NCBI RefSeq assembly: GCF_030380735.1
Contig: NZ_JAUDRZ010000004.1
Location: 186,001 to 250,000, forward strand
DNA length: 64,000 bases
Source: Rhizobium sp. S152
GTDB taxonomy: Bacteria; Pseudomonadota; Alphaproteobacteria; Rhizobiales; Rhizobiaceae
Reading direction: 5' to 3'
The position numbers and the translations under genes were made by a program. Shown one piece after another: positions 48,767 to 57,649 of this stretch. Each line of letters starts with the position of its first letter. Position 1 is the stretch's first letter. The notes under the pieces are model-generated. The model was given only the letters and a program-made list of their open reading frames with translations. It did no database searches and was not told the origin of the DNA.

Positions 48767-49129
48767 CTATGCGGCAAGCATTTTGTTCACTTCATCCACA
48801 AGGTCGCGGAGGTGGAAAGGCTTGGAAAGAACCTTGGCATCCTTCGGTGCCTTCGAATCAGGATTCAATGCAACGGCGGCGAAGCCGGTGATGAACATGA
48901 CCTTGAGGTCGGGATCGAGTTCGGTGGCGCGGCGCGCCAGCTCGATGCCGTCCATCTCGGGCATGACGATATCAGTCAGCAGAAGGGAAAAAGGCTCCTC
49001 GCGAAGTCGGTCATAGGCGCTGGCACCGTTGTCGTAGGAGAGGACCTTGTAGCCCGCCTTTTCGAGCGCCTTTACCAGGAAGCGACGCATATCGTTGTCG
49101 TCTTCGGCGAGAAGTATCTTTTGAGTCAT
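48767..49129 (-). CDS. cpdR: Cell-cycle response regulator CpdR
   Basis: A 120-residue single receiver domain: KILLAEDDNDMRRFLVKALE, phospho-acceptor Asp53 in LLLTDIVMPEMDGIELARRA, Thr in VMFITGFAAVAL and Lys in AKVLSKPFHLRDLV. The sequence pattern, especially MFITGFAAVALNPDS, is that of CpdR. CpdR, controlled by the CckA-ChpT relay, sends the ClpXP protease to the pole and triggers CtrA degradation in alphaproteobacteria. Its position between tRNA-Val and an N-formylglutamate amidohydrolase agrees with my memory of other Rhizobiaceae. Confidence 0.9.
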   Translation of the reverse strand: MTQKILLAEDDNDMRRFLVKALEKAGYKVLSYDNGASAYDRLREEPFSLLLTDIVMPEMDGIELARRATELDPDLKVMFITGFAAVALNPDSKAPKDAKVLSKPFHLRDLVDEVNKMLAA

Positions 49130-49316
49130 TATCCAGACCGCTGATCAGTGGGAATTATATGTGGGCTTTAGCCATCTACACTAGGTTTCCTCGGGTAAAC
49201 AACCGATGAAGAGCCTGTGCGGCACTTCATCCCCATGAGATAGTATGGACTTGGCGCCCGGCAACTGGCAACATGCGCGACACAGTGGCCTCTTGGCTGA
49301 TAAAAGAGGGAAGAAG

Positions 49317-50198
49317 GTGCAGGAAATCCCCGAATACGCGCTTTTCGAGATCCGGGAGCCTGCCTCGCATGCCATTCCCTTCGTTTACAACTCCCCGCAT
49401 AGCGGCCGCATCTATCCGCCCGAGTTCATCGCGCAGTCGCGGCTGGAAGGCATTTCCATCCGGCGTTCGGAGGACCATTACGTCGACGAGCTGTTTTCCG
49501 ACGCGACCGCGCTCGGCGCACCGTTTCTCGTCGCCAATTTCCCGCGCGCCTATCTCGATGTGAACCGCGAGCCCTACGAGCTCGATCCCCGGATGTTCGA
49601 CGGCATCCTGCCCCCCTATGTCAATATCAACTCGCTGCGCGTGGCAGGTGGTCTTGGCACCATCCCGCGAATCGTCGCCGAGAACATGGAAATCTATGCG
49701 CGCCGCCTGCGCGTGGAAGAGGGGCTGGACCGCATCGAGAATGTCTATAAGCCCTATCACGCTGCGCTGAGGCGCCTGATCGCGCGTACGCATGTGCAAT
49801 TCGGCTTTGGTGTGCTGATCGACTGCCATTCCATGCCGGGCAGCATTCGTGTCGCCGGGAGCAATGCGCGACCGGACTTCATCATTGGCGATCGTTACGG
49901 GACCAGCGCTTCGGCGGAGCTGTCGCGAACGGCGGTCGGGCTATTCGAGGAAATGGGTTTCACGGCGATCCGCAACAAGCCTTACGCCGGCGGCTTCATC
50001 ACCGAGCATTACGGACGCCCGTCACGCGGGCTTCACGCGCTGCAGATCGAGGTCAACCGTGCGATCTATGTGGACGAGGTGACGCTTCAGAAGCGCGCCG
50101 ATTTCCCGCTGGTGGCGGCGGCGATCTCATCCTTCATGCGGCAGATGGCGGTCTATGTCGCGCAGTTCGCGACCGATACGGCGCTCGCGGCCGAATAA
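49317..50198 (+). CDS. N-formylglutamate amidohydrolase family protein
   Basis: About 293 residues. The family blocks are IPFVYNSPHSGRIYP (zinc-binding His and acidic residues), SEDHYVDELFSDATALGAPF, FPRAYLDVNREPYELDPRMF, and LIDCHSMPG. The enzyme hydrolyses N-formylglutamate to formate and glutamate, the last step of one histidine degradation route; paralogs act on other formyl or acyl amino acids. The GTG at 49317 is preferred, with GAGGGAAGAAG just before it; an ATG at 49245 would add 24 residues without family likeness. Divergent from cpdR. Confidence 0.87.
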   Translation: MQEIPEYALFEIREPASHAIPFVYNSPHSGRIYPPEFIAQSRLEGISIRRSEDHYVDELFSDATALGAPFLVANFPRAYLDVNREPYELDPRMFDGILPPYVNINSLRVAGGLGTIPRIVAENMEIYARRLRVEEGLDRIENVYKPYHAALRRLIARTHVQFGFGVLIDCHSMPGSIRVAGSNARPDFIIGDRYGTSASAELSRTAVGLFEEMGFTAIRNKPYAGGFITEHYGRPSRGLHALQIEVNRAIYVDEVTLQKRADFPLVAAAISSFMRQMAVYVAQFATDTALAAE

Positions 50199-50214
50199 GC
50201 CCCTGAAGTCACTC

Positions 50215-50296
50215 CAAAAAAAAGACCGCCTCGCGGCGGTCCAAGTCTAGGGAGGAAACACCCAAGGAGGGTATTTACAGTCAGAAGACTGTAATG
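50215..50296 (-). ncRNA. mmgR: MmgR / suhB-family small RNA
   Basis: On the minus strand the ~80-nt RNA reads from the stem TTACAGTCTTCTGACTGTAA through ACCCTCCTTGGGTG and TTTCCTCCCTAGACTT to the terminator GGACCGCCGCGAGGCGGTC plus nine T. The order and the TTTCCTCCC loop match the suhB/MmgR RNA family of alphaproteobacteria. A promoter TTGACA (50327-50322), 17 bases, TAGCGT (50304-50299) stands at the proper distance. The neighbouring inositol-monophosphatase-fold gene fits the usual site of this RNA. In Sinorhizobium it limits polyhydroxybutyrate build-up with Hfq. Confidence 0.87.
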
Positions 50297-50447
50297 TGAC
50301 GCTACTATCGCGTTGCACAATTGTCAATCATTTTATTGCAGTGCAAAATTTATGGGCAACGGCCAGAGGGGTTGCTTGCCGCGTTTGCATCAAGCCGCAT
50401 TTCCGCTATGAAAAACGCCATTGCAGCCAGCCGATCGGACCCTCTCC

Positions 50448-51224
50448 ATGCTTCCTGACCGTTCCTTCTTCAATCTGCTTGCGGAAGCCGCAAAGGCCGA
50501 GACATTGCCGCGTTTCCGCTCCGGGCTCGATGTCGCCAACAAGCTGTCGAGCGGGTTCGATCCGGTGACGGAAGGCGACCAGGCGGCCGAGGTGGCCATT
50601 CGCAAGCTGATCGAGGCGCATTTTCCCGATCATGGCATTCTTGGCGAGGAGCATGGAAGCATCGGTCTCGATCGCGAATATGTCTGGGTGGTCGATCCGA
50701 TCGACGGGACGCGCGCATTCATTTCCGGCGTGCCCGTCTGGGGAACGCTGATCGGCCTCTACAAGAACGGCCGGGCGATCATGGGCATGATCGAGCAGCC
50801 CTTTACCGGCGAGCGGTACTTCGCCGACGAGACGGCCTCATTCTATGCCGGTCCGGAAGGCGAGCGTCGCTTGCAGGTGCGCGATTGCGGGGCGCTTTCG
50901 AACGCTATCATGTTCACCACTTCGCCGCATCTCTTCGCCGGAACGGAGATGGAGCGGTACCGCGAGATCGAAAGCCAGGTGCGCCTCTTCCGCTACGGGA
51001 CGGATTGCTATGCCTATGCGCTGCTGGCGGCCGGTCATGTCGACCTGGTGGTCGAGAACAGCCTCAAGCCCTACGACGTCGGCGGGATTATTCCCGTCAT
51101 CGAGCGGGCCGGCGGGATCATCACGACCTGGGATGGCGGCAGGCCGGAGAACGGCGGTTCGATCATCGCGGCCGGCAGCCCTGCGGTTTATGAGCAGGCG
51201 GTTGCCATTCTGCGTCGACAGTAG
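50448..51224 (+). CDS. hisN: Histidinol-phosphatase / inositol monophosphatase family
   Basis: A 258-residue magnesium-dependent phosphatase. The metal-site motifs are DPVTEGDQAAE, GILGEEHG, WVVDPIDGTRAFISGVP and KPYDVGGIIPVIERAGG. The pattern (DPIDGTRAFISG, GVPVWGTLIGL) is that of the HisN branch, which removes phosphate from L-histidinol phosphate, but SuhB-like inositol phosphatase activity cannot be excluded by sequence. The start at 50448 (MLPDRSFFNL) gives the family N-terminus. The small RNA upstream is transcribed away from it. Confidence 0.85.
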   Translation: MLPDRSFFNLLAEAAKAETLPRFRSGLDVANKLSSGFDPVTEGDQAAEVAIRKLIEAHFPDHGILGEEHGSIGLDREYVWVVDPIDGTRAFISGVPVWGTLIGLYKNGRAIMGMIEQPFTGERYFADETASFYAGPEGERRLQVRDCGALSNAIMFTTSPHLFAGTEMERYREIESQVRLFRYGTDCYAYALLAAGHVDLVVENSLKPYDVGGIIPVIERAGGIITTWDGGRPENGGSIIAAGSPAVYEQAVAILRRQ

Positions 51225-51492
51225 AGCGCACCTACACATAGTCATTTTTGAATAAATACCGACATTGCTGCAAGCAATCGCACGCGCCTTTCAGTAAGGC
51301 GTCATGCAATCTGTGATTTATTCGCTGAATTTATATTTTTGAAAGTTGTGCCTTCAGGCGAAATAATCATACCAATCGCGTTTTTGCACGGCATTTCCCC
51401 TGAAGCTTAAGAGAGATGCAATATTTCGCTGCAATCGATTTGAGGGAAATTATTTCGTCTGAGAAGCTATTCTTACTGAAGGCACTTTGATC

Positions 51493-53181
51493 ATGTCTCT
51501 TTTCCCTCTGACGAGCGGCGCCGATGCCAAGGCTGTCCTCGAATCCGTCAATCGTTCCCAGGCCGTCATCGAGTTCGATCTGACCGGCAAGATCCTGCGA
51601 GCCAATGATAACTTCTGTCAGGCGCTCGGCTATGACATTTCAGAGATCGTCGGCCAGCATCATCGCATGTTCGTCGATCCCTTGGAGGTACAGGGCGATG
51701 GATACCGGCTATTCTGGGAGCGGCTTGCTCGCGGCGAGTTCGACCGCCGTCAGTATAAGCGTATCGGCAAGGGCGGGCGCGAGGTCTGGATCGAGGCGTC
51801 CTACAATCCCGTCATGCGCGGCGGCGTGCCCTATAAGGTCATCAAGCTTGCGACTGTCATCACCGACATCAAGCTGAAGAGCGCCGAGGATTCCGGCAAG
51901 CTCGACGCCCTGTCGCGGGCGCAGGCAACGATCGAGTTCACGCCCGACGGACACATCCTGAACGCAAACAGCAATTTTCTGGCGACGGTGGGCTACACGG
52001 CGGAGGAGATTCGAGGCCGCCATCATTCGATGTTCTGCGATCCCGCCTATGTCGCGACGCAGGGCTACAAGGACTTCTGGAAGAACCTGTCGGAAGGAAA
52101 CTTCGCCGCCGACGAATTCATGCGCATCGGCAAGGGCGGCCGGAAGGTATTTATCCAGGCGTCCTACAACCCGATCTTCGACATGAGCGGCAAGGTCTTC
52201 AAGGTCGTGAAGTTCGCGACCGATGTCACCGAGCGCGTGCGCGCCGTCAACGAACTCGGTGATGGCCTGCAGGCGATGGCCGCGGGTGACCTCCATTCGA
52301 CCATCGAGCAGCCGTTTATCCCGGCGCTTGAAAAGCTGCGCACCGACTACAATGCCTCCATCGGTCGCTTGCGTTCGGCCATGCATGCCATCCGGCAGAA
52401 CGCCACGCTCATCGCATCCGGCTCCCGTGAAATTCAACTCGCATCCGACGATCTTGCCCGACGCACCGAAACGCAGGCCGCTTCCGTCGAGGAAACCGCC
52501 GCAGCTGTTACGGAGATTTCCACGACGGTAACCGATTCCGCGCGCCGGGCGACGGAGGCCGGAAATCTGGTCGAGGAAACGACGCGAAGCGCGCAGGAAT
52601 CTGCGAGCGTCGTTCGGCAGACGGTCGATGCGATGTCGAAGATCGAGGCGTCTTCGGCGCGCATCGCCGGCATTGTCGGCGTGATCGACGAGATCGCCTT
52701 CCAGACGAACCTGCTGGCGCTGAACGCCGGTGTGGAAGCCGCACGCGCCGGTGAAGCGGGCAAGGGTTTTGCCGTGGTGGCGCATGAGGTTCGCGAGCTT
52801 GCCCAGCGCTCGGCCAGCGCCGCCAAGGAAATCAAGACGTTGATCCAGGACTCCGAGCGCTTCGTAAAGGACGGCGTGGTGCTGGTCGACAAGACGGGAT
52901 CCGCGCTCGAGGCGATCGCCGTTCAGGTACTGCAGGTTCGCGAGAACGTGTCGGGGATCGTCGAGGCGGCCAAGGAGCAGTCGTCGAGCCTCAACCAGAT
53001 CAATATCGCCGTGATGTCGATGGATCAGGATACGCAGAGAAACGCCGCCATGGTCGAGCAGACCGCATCGGCCAGCCGTCGCCTTGCCTCGGAAGCTCAG
53101 GGACTGTTCGAACTGATTGGTCAGTTCAAGGTTGACGATGCCTCAGGGACAACGTCGGCGCGTTTCTCGACCGCGGCTTAG
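51493..53181 (+). CDS. Soluble methyl-accepting chemotaxis protein with two PAS domains
   Basis: A 562-residue receptor without membrane segments. Two similar PAS domains (about 20-130 and 140-255) each hold a G-(Q/R)-H-H-(R/S)-M-F block and a G-K-G-G-R-(E/K)-V motif. A short HAMP-like stretch (~255-300) leads to the methyl-accepting signalling domain (~305-545) with the hairpin tip IDEIAFQTNLLALNAGVEAA and ARAGEAGKGFAVVAHEVREL. Such cytoplasmic receptors sense internal cues such as redox or oxygen through PAS. The ATG at 51493 is chosen over a TTG two codons earlier. About 270 AT-rich bases lie upstream, with no gene seen. No CheR-binding pentapeptide at the end. Confidence 0.92.
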   Translation: MSLFPLTSGADAKAVLESVNRSQAVIEFDLTGKILRANDNFCQALGYDISEIVGQHHRMFVDPLEVQGDGYRLFWERLARGEFDRRQYKRIGKGGREVWIEASYNPVMRGGVPYKVIKLATVITDIKLKSAEDSGKLDALSRAQATIEFTPDGHILNANSNFLATVGYTAEEIRGRHHSMFCDPAYVATQGYKDFWKNLSEGNFAADEFMRIGKGGRKVFIQASYNPIFDMSGKVFKVVKFATDVTERVRAVNELGDGLQAMAAGDLHSTIEQPFIPALEKLRTDYNASIGRLRSAMHAIRQNATLIASGSREIQLASDDLARRTETQAASVEETAAAVTEISTTVTDSARRATEAGNLVEETTRSAQESASVVRQTVDAMSKIEASSARIAGIVGVIDEIAFQTNLLALNAGVEAARAGEAGKGFAVVAHEVRELAQRSASAAKEIKTLIQDSERFVKDGVVLVDKTGSALEAIAVQVLQVRENVSGIVEAAKEQSSSLNQINIAVMSMDQDTQRNAAMVEQTASASRRLASEAQGLFELIGQFKVDDASGTTSARFSTAA

Positions 53182-53187
53182 CAGCGA

Positions 53188-54162
53188 TCAGGTGCCGAAG
53201 CCCTCGACTTCCTCGACCGCTTCGGCATCGCTTCCCGGAATGAAGGCATGGAAGGCGGCAAGCGCTGCCTTCCGGTAGACGTCGCGCTCCTGCAGAACCT
53301 CGTGGCGCGAGCCGTTGATCGGCACGAACTGGGCCGCGCGGAAGTAACGCGACAGGCGCTCCTGCGCGATATAGGGCACGATCGCATCGCGCGTGGGGGC
53401 GATCACGACCGTCGGGATGGTAATCGAGAAGAGATGGTTGGGAGACGTCGCGCGATCGATCGCGCGGAACGATTCGACCAGCCACCGCGCCGTGGGCATG
53501 CCGAGCATCAGGTCCGGATAGGCCTCGGAGATGGCGGCGTTGCGCTCGAAGCGGACCTCGTCCGAGGTCAGCGGATTGTCCCGGAAAGCGGATTGCTTCA
53601 TCTTGCGGCTGAGCGGCAACGAGCCGAGACCGAGCGAGCAGGCAACGGTCGCCAGACGGCGGATCGTTCCCTCGGAGGCGGACTGGCCCGAAAGGCCTAT
53701 GAAAGGCGCCGTCAGCACCATGCGTTCGATGCGGGTCGAGAGATAGGGTGCTGCCGAAAGCGCGATCAGCGCGCCGGTCGAATGCGCCAGCAGATAGAAG
53801 GGCAGACGTGTATCCGGCAATACGATCTTTTCGAGGAAAGTGTCGAGGTCGTGCTCGTAATCGACAAAGCGCCTGACATGGCCGAGATGAGCCTTCTTCA
53901 GCATGCGATGCGAGCCGCCTTGGCCGCGCAGATCGAAAGTCGCTACCCACAGCCCTTTTTCCGTCAGGTCGCGGATCGTCTCGAAATACTTCTCGATATA
54001 TTCGTTGCGGCCGTGCAGCAGCACGACCGTTCCCTTGGCGACCGGCGCGCTGGACCGAAACACCGCATATCGCAGTTGCAGCCCGTCATGAGTCTCGAAG
54101 AAACCTTCGGTGCGGTTCTCCGGGATCGGGTTGTCCGGTGTCGAAAAAAGAACCTGTTCCAT
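53188..54162 (-). CDS. Alpha/beta hydrolase, lysophospholipase-like
   Basis: A 324-residue protein of the monoglyceride lipase/PldB group: oxyanion region VLLHGRNEYIEKYFETI, FDLRGQGGS, nucleophile Ser128 in YLLAHSTGALIAL, acid near IAPTRDAIVP and His in INGSRHEVLQERD. The catalytic triad looks complete, though the elbow is A-H-S-T-G rather than G-x-S-x-G. It probably hydrolyses lysophospholipids or monoacylglycerols in the cytoplasm. It converges with the chemoreceptor, 6 bases apart, and stands as a single gene. Confidence 0.88.
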   Translation of the reverse strand: MEQVLFSTPDNPIPENRTEGFFETHDGLQLRYAVFRSSAPVAKGTVVLLHGRNEYIEKYFETIRDLTEKGLWVATFDLRGQGGSHRMLKKAHLGHVRRFVDYEHDLDTFLEKIVLPDTRLPFYLLAHSTGALIALSAAPYLSTRIERMVLTAPFIGLSGQSASEGTIRRLATVACSLGLGSLPLSRKMKQSAFRDNPLTSDEVRFERNAAISEAYPDLMLGMPTARWLVESFRAIDRATSPNHLFSITIPTVVIAPTRDAIVPYIAQERLSRYFRAAQFVPINGSRHEVLQERDVYRKAALAAFHAFIPGSDAEAVEEVEGFGT

Positions 54163-54319
54163 GGCGGGTCGATCGTTCCCTCGGGCCGATTGGCAAATCA
54201 GTAGAAGGGATAGGGGATCATGGTGTCAAATCAAAGAAAAAAGCGGCGGCGCGAGCGGCCGTGATACGGCAAGGCGGCCCTGAAAGGCCGCCGCCGGATT
54301 TGCATCGGTTTGCCTGGTA

Positions 54320-55132
54320 TCAGCCGCCGACCTGATAGAAACCGCCGCGCAGCGAGGCGCTATCGACTTCATCAGGGCGAGGGGTCGGAACGACCACCAT
54401 GGTGGGAACCTGTGGCAGTTCCACCTCAGGGAAGGTATCGGTTGCGACATCGGGAACGATGGCGGCCGCGGGCATCGACGGCTGCGTGGGAACGGGAACC
54501 GCCTCAGGAATGAGAATGCCGAACTGGGTCGGCGACGGCTGCTGCACGCCGACGTAGTTCATCGCCACTTCGTAGGCCGGCAGCGGCGCCGGGGTCTGCA
54601 GTTCGCCATCCGCGCCGCGCTTCTCGTAGAAGGCGTTTCCGCCGGCAACTGCCGTATAGTGCATGTTGTTGTAAGGGAATTTCAAGCCGTCCGTGTGGAA
54701 GAACATGGCTTCCTTCACGTCGGGATTGCGGTCGCCCTTGACGAGGATTGCGTCGGCGGCGGCGTTGAGATCCGGCTCGGCAACGTCCTTCACTTCCCGT
54801 GTCATCACGCCGGGAGCGAACTGCTTTTCCTGCGCGACGATGCCGCAGATCGTGGGCGGGTAGGCGCCAGATGTCAGGCGGTTCATCACCACCGTGCCTA
54901 CGGCCATGTAGCCCTGGTGATCGGAATGCTGAGATTCGAAATACATCGCCCGCTTCAGGCAGGAGCGATCTTCTGAGGTGTAGCTATAGCTGACCTTTTT
55001 CGTGCCGATCGGCTTGGTCGAATGACTCACCGTTTCCAACGATGATGTGGACGCACTTGTGCATCCGGTAGCCGCCAAACCGACGAACAGAATCCCTGAA
55101 AGGGATATCCCCCACGTTTTTTGCGCCCTCAA
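54320..55132 (-). CDS. Cell wall hydrolase (SleB family), lipoprotein
   Basis: A 270-residue protein. The signal with lipobox (GLAATGC, Cys24) predicts a lipid-anchored protein. The SleB-like domain (about 50-165) has the family start DRSCLKRAMYFESQHSDHQG, with the probable catalytic Glu in Y-F-E-S, then AVGTVVMNRL, PTICGIVAQEKQF, and the end HYTAVAGG. It is followed by a Pro/Val-rich tail of about 90 residues. Such lytic-transglycosylase-like enzymes cut peptidoglycan; in non-sporulating rhizobia they serve envelope remodelling. Stands alone; about 200 AT-rich bases separate it from its neighbour. Confidence 0.85.
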   Translation of the reverse strand: MRAQKTWGISLSGILFVGLAATGCTSASTSSLETVSHSTKPIGTKKVSYSYTSEDRSCLKRAMYFESQHSDHQGYMAVGTVVMNRLTSGAYPPTICGIVAQEKQFAPGVMTREVKDVAEPDLNAAADAILVKGDRNPDVKEAMFFHTDGLKFPYNNMHYTAVAGGNAFYEKRGADGELQTPAPLPAYEVAMNYVGVQQPSPTQFGILIPEAVPVPTQPSMPAAAIVPDVATDTFPEVELPQVPTMVVVPTPRPDEVDSASLRGGFYQVGG

Positions 55133-55336
55133 CGCCAGGTGCCTCCTATTTGATTAGTGCAGCCCTTAACCCATCAAGAGTGAACAAATTACCCGACATT
55201 TGAAATATTTTCAAACGCATAGCGCTCAAAAACCATCAGGCGGCTAATTCGCTGGCGCGAAGTGCCCGGTTTCTCGGCATTTGCTATACAAAAAATGTGA
55301 CGGTTCGACATGTTTCGAAGGTCTTTTCGCGGTCGT

Positions 55337-55777
55337 TCAGCCATGATTCGCTTCGGCCGGGGGGCCGATTTTGGTGACATCGTCACCGGAGAAGACGATG
55401 ACATAGCCGCCATCGCGCGCTGATTCGGCGGCCCAACGGCGAAGCTCGGTGAGATAGGGTTCCCGCCGCCATGTCGCGGGGTAATCGGGATCGACCAGGA
55501 CGGTGATTTGCGGACCCTGCCGATAGACCATCATGTTGGATATCGATGGCTCCCACTCCGGGCCGAGAGTGTCGTCGATCATCCACTGGCAGAGGAAGTC
55601 GCGACAGAGTTGCGGCCTCTCGTCATAGATCGCGCAGCCCTGGCCTTCCGCGCAGTTTTCGCACCACGCGTTGGCCGGCTTATCGAATTCCTGGATTTCG
55701 GGCAGCCGGCAGCACAGGGTGCAGGTGCCGCAGGTGTGGTTCGGAAGGGGCAATGCAGATGCGGGGGCGAGGGTCAT
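55337..55777 (-). CDS. YkgJ-family cysteine cluster protein
   Basis: A 146-residue protein with cysteines arranged as HTCGTCTLCCRLPEI, WCENCAEGQGCAIYDERPQL and CRDFLCQW. This C-x2-C-x2-CC ... C-x2-C-x5-C ... C pattern is that of the YkgJ/UPF0153 family, thought to bind zinc or an iron-sulfur cluster. The biochemical function is unknown. It ends 13 bases after the downstream gene boundary region and precedes a histidine phosphatase in the same direction of decreasing coordinates, so they are not clearly in one operon. Confidence 0.85.
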   Translation of the reverse strand: MTLAPASALPLPNHTCGTCTLCCRLPEIQEFDKPANAWCENCAEGQGCAIYDERPQLCRDFLCQWMIDDTLGPEWEPSISNMMVYRQGPQITVLVDPDYPATWRREPYLTELRRWAAESARDGGYVIVFSGDDVTKIGPPAEANHG

Positions 55778-55790
55778 CGTCCGGGTCTTA

Positions 55791-56537
55791 TCAGAGACCG
55801 GGTTTCGGCGCGATCATCATCTCGGCGCCATAGGCGTCGCGCAGTTCCTCCTCTCCGTTTTGCCGGTCGGCGGCCTGGTGCAGCAGGGTCGAGGTGTAGC
55901 CGTGCGCATGGCTGCCCTCGATAAGGGTAATATCGGCATTGCCGGGATTGTCGGAGCGCTCGAACCATTCGACCGGATGCTGAAGGAAATTCATCTCGAA
56001 GGCGCGGTTGGTGACGCCGTGGCCGACGATCACGACATTGTCGTTGCCGTTGCTGACATCGTGCATCATCGTCTGCAGGAAGAGCCGTACCCGTTGCGCA
56101 ACATCCGCGCGGCTTTCGCCATCCGGCGGCCGGGCGTAGAACTTGCCGCTGTTGCTGCGCAGGCGCGCCCACTTCTCGAACTCGTCGGGAAATTTCTGTT
56201 TCTGCTCGGCGCGGTCGTAGATCTCGGTGAAGAGGCCGAAGTCCTGCTCGCGCAGCAGATAATCCTCGCTGGCGTGGCCGATCCGATCAGGTGGAAGAAC
56301 GGTGAGAAGCGCGTCCCTGGTCTGGCGTGTCCGCAGGAATGGCGAGTACCAGATGCGCAGCTTGCCGAGGTCGGGGCCAGTCAGCCCGGCAATATGGGCG
56401 GCGATAGCCTCACCGGCCTGGATGGCCTGGCGGTGGCCCCATTGTGTCAGCGGAACGTTGTGGTCGCCGAACTGGCCATAGGCGCGCTCGTCGATATTGC
56501 CGAGGGATTCGCCGTGGCGAACGAGAAAGATGCGCAT
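55791..56537 (-). CDS. Histidine phosphatase family (phosphoglycerate mutase-like)
   Basis: A 248-residue protein that starts MRIFLVRHGESLGNIDERAY, with the catalytic R-H-G phosphohistidine loop, and continues with LTQWGHRQAIQAGEAIA, the YSPFLRTRQTRDALL arginine region, and VVIVGHGVTNRAFEMNFL with the second active histidine. All residues required for phosphatase or mutase catalysis are in place. The substrate is not known. The start at 56537 was chosen because the long open frame upstream is antisense to the next gene. It stops 13 bases before the start of the YkgJ protein at 55777, so the two are probably co-transcribed. Confidence 0.88.
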   Translation of the reverse strand: MRIFLVRHGESLGNIDERAYGQFGDHNVPLTQWGHRQAIQAGEAIAAHIAGLTGPDLGKLRIWYSPFLRTRQTRDALLTVLPPDRIGHASEDYLLREQDFGLFTEIYDRAEQKQKFPDEFEKWARLRSNSGKFYARPPDGESRADVAQRVRLFLQTMMHDVSNGNDNVVIVGHGVTNRAFEMNFLQHPVEWFERSDNPGNADITLIEGSHAHGYTSTLLHQAADRQNGEEELRDAYGAEMMIAPKPGL

Positions 56538-56699
56538 GGGGCATTCCAGATTGGCGACAGGAAACAACCATATCATGAACGCGTGGCATGCTGCCCGCAA
56601 CATGGCGCACGATTGCTGTGCATGGGCGACACGTCGCCACCGGGGCCGCCGCGAATCGCGATAAGAAGAGACGTTGCGGTCGGCGGACGGCGGATCGAA

Positions 56700-57401
56700 A
56701 TGTTCGGTAGAGCGATGGACCAGGAACTGGCGAAGAAGCGTGTTGTGGATCAGATCTCCGAGGTCGGCGAACTGACCCGGCAGGTATCGCAGCGCTACGA
56801 GGCGATCTTCTCGAGCTTCTACGGTGTGCTGGTCGAGACGCTCGACGACGCCGCCAGCATGGCGGAGGCCGCCCGCTTCACCATGGAGATGGCCGATACC
56901 GCGGTCGAGGGTTTCCGCACCAACTTCGTCGGCCAGCCGCGCTTTGCCTGCGCCAAGGGCTGCAGCGCCTGCTGTCACCTGATCGTCGCCATTCCGCCCG
57001 GTGTCGCCGAGGCGATGGCGGAGCATATCGATACGGCCTTCAGCGGCGAGGAACGGGAAGCGTTGATCGTGCGGCTTGAGGAAGCGGTCGCGCGGTTCCG
57101 GGATGCGGAGGATCCGCAGGCGGTGCGCGCACCCTGTCCGCTGCTCAACGACGAGGGTGGCTGTTCGGTCTATGAGGTCCGTCCGCTTTCCTGTCGTAGC
57201 TTCACTTCGACCTCGCTGCCGCGCTGTCAGCAGGTGGTGTTCGGGCCCAATCCCACCAATGCCGGGGTCGACCAGAACCCGGCGCGCTACCGCATCTACG
57301 AATATGCAACGAGAGCGCTGGAGGAGGCCGCCCGCCGGCGCGGCTTGCCGGGCCAGCAGCAGGCGCTGTCGGCGGCGCTTCTGGCGCAGCTCAGCCCATA
57401 A
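56700..57401 (+). CDS. YkgJ-family cysteine cluster protein, second copy
   Basis: About 233 residues. A helical N-terminal half (residues 1-80, coiled-coil-like LTRQVSQRYEAIFSSFYGVL) is followed by a cysteine-rich domain: CAKGCSACCHLIVAIPP, APCPLLNDEGGCSVYEVRPL, SCRSFTS and LPRCQQVV. The spacing C-x3-C-x2-CC ... C ... C ... C is YkgJ-like. It is divergent from the histidine phosphatase by about 160 bases. Start at ATG 56700 or 56715 (MDQELAKKRV). Function unknown; metal or cluster binding is inferred from the cysteines. Confidence 0.82.
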   Translation: MFGRAMDQELAKKRVVDQISEVGELTRQVSQRYEAIFSSFYGVLVETLDDAASMAEAARFTMEMADTAVEGFRTNFVGQPRFACAKGCSACCHLIVAIPPGVAEAMAEHIDTAFSGEEREALIVRLEEAVARFRDAEDPQAVRAPCPLLNDEGGCSVYEVRPLSCRSFTSTSLPRCQQVVFGPNPTNAGVDQNPARYRIYEYATRALEEAARRRGLPGQQQALSAALLAQLSP

Positions 57402-57412
57402 TCGAAGAGATC

Positions 57413-57460
57413 AAAAAAAGAGGCCGACATGCGAGATCGAGGGATGTCGCGATGCCGGCC
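57413..57460 (-). terminator. Orphan minus-strand terminator-like hairpin
   Basis: Read on the minus strand: GGCCGGCAT, loop, ATGTCGGCC (one mismatch), then TCTTTTTTT. No annotated minus-strand gene ends here, so an unannotated small RNA from about 57460-57600 is possible. Confidence 0.45.
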
Positions 57461-57614
57461 GGAGATCGGGCTGAAGACGAAGGGACGATACTCTCCAGCC
57501 ATCAGGCCAGTGTAAACCCGATGCCCGTATCTCTATCGCCGTTCGCCTGAATGCATGCCGAACCGGCCGTTCATGCGGGGTTCACGCATGCAGGCGCGGG
57601 CTTTAGAAAAGACC

Positions 57615-57643
57615 CTTGAAGTCGCAAAAATCCATCCCCATCT
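57615..57643 (+). promoter_or_regulatory. Sigma-32 (RpoH) heat-shock promoter
   Basis: CTTGAAG (57615-57621), 14 bases, CCCCATCT (57636-57643). This is nearly identical to the RpoH consensus CTTGAA-N13/14-CCCCATNT. It is placed about 105 bases before the hsp20 ATG. Confidence 0.9.
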
Positions 57644-57649
57644 CATGGT

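Noticed and set aside
54265..54295. GGCGGCC/GGCCGCC hairpin after the SleB-type gene
   Set aside because: A stem is present but there is no T run on either strand, so I do not list it as a terminator.
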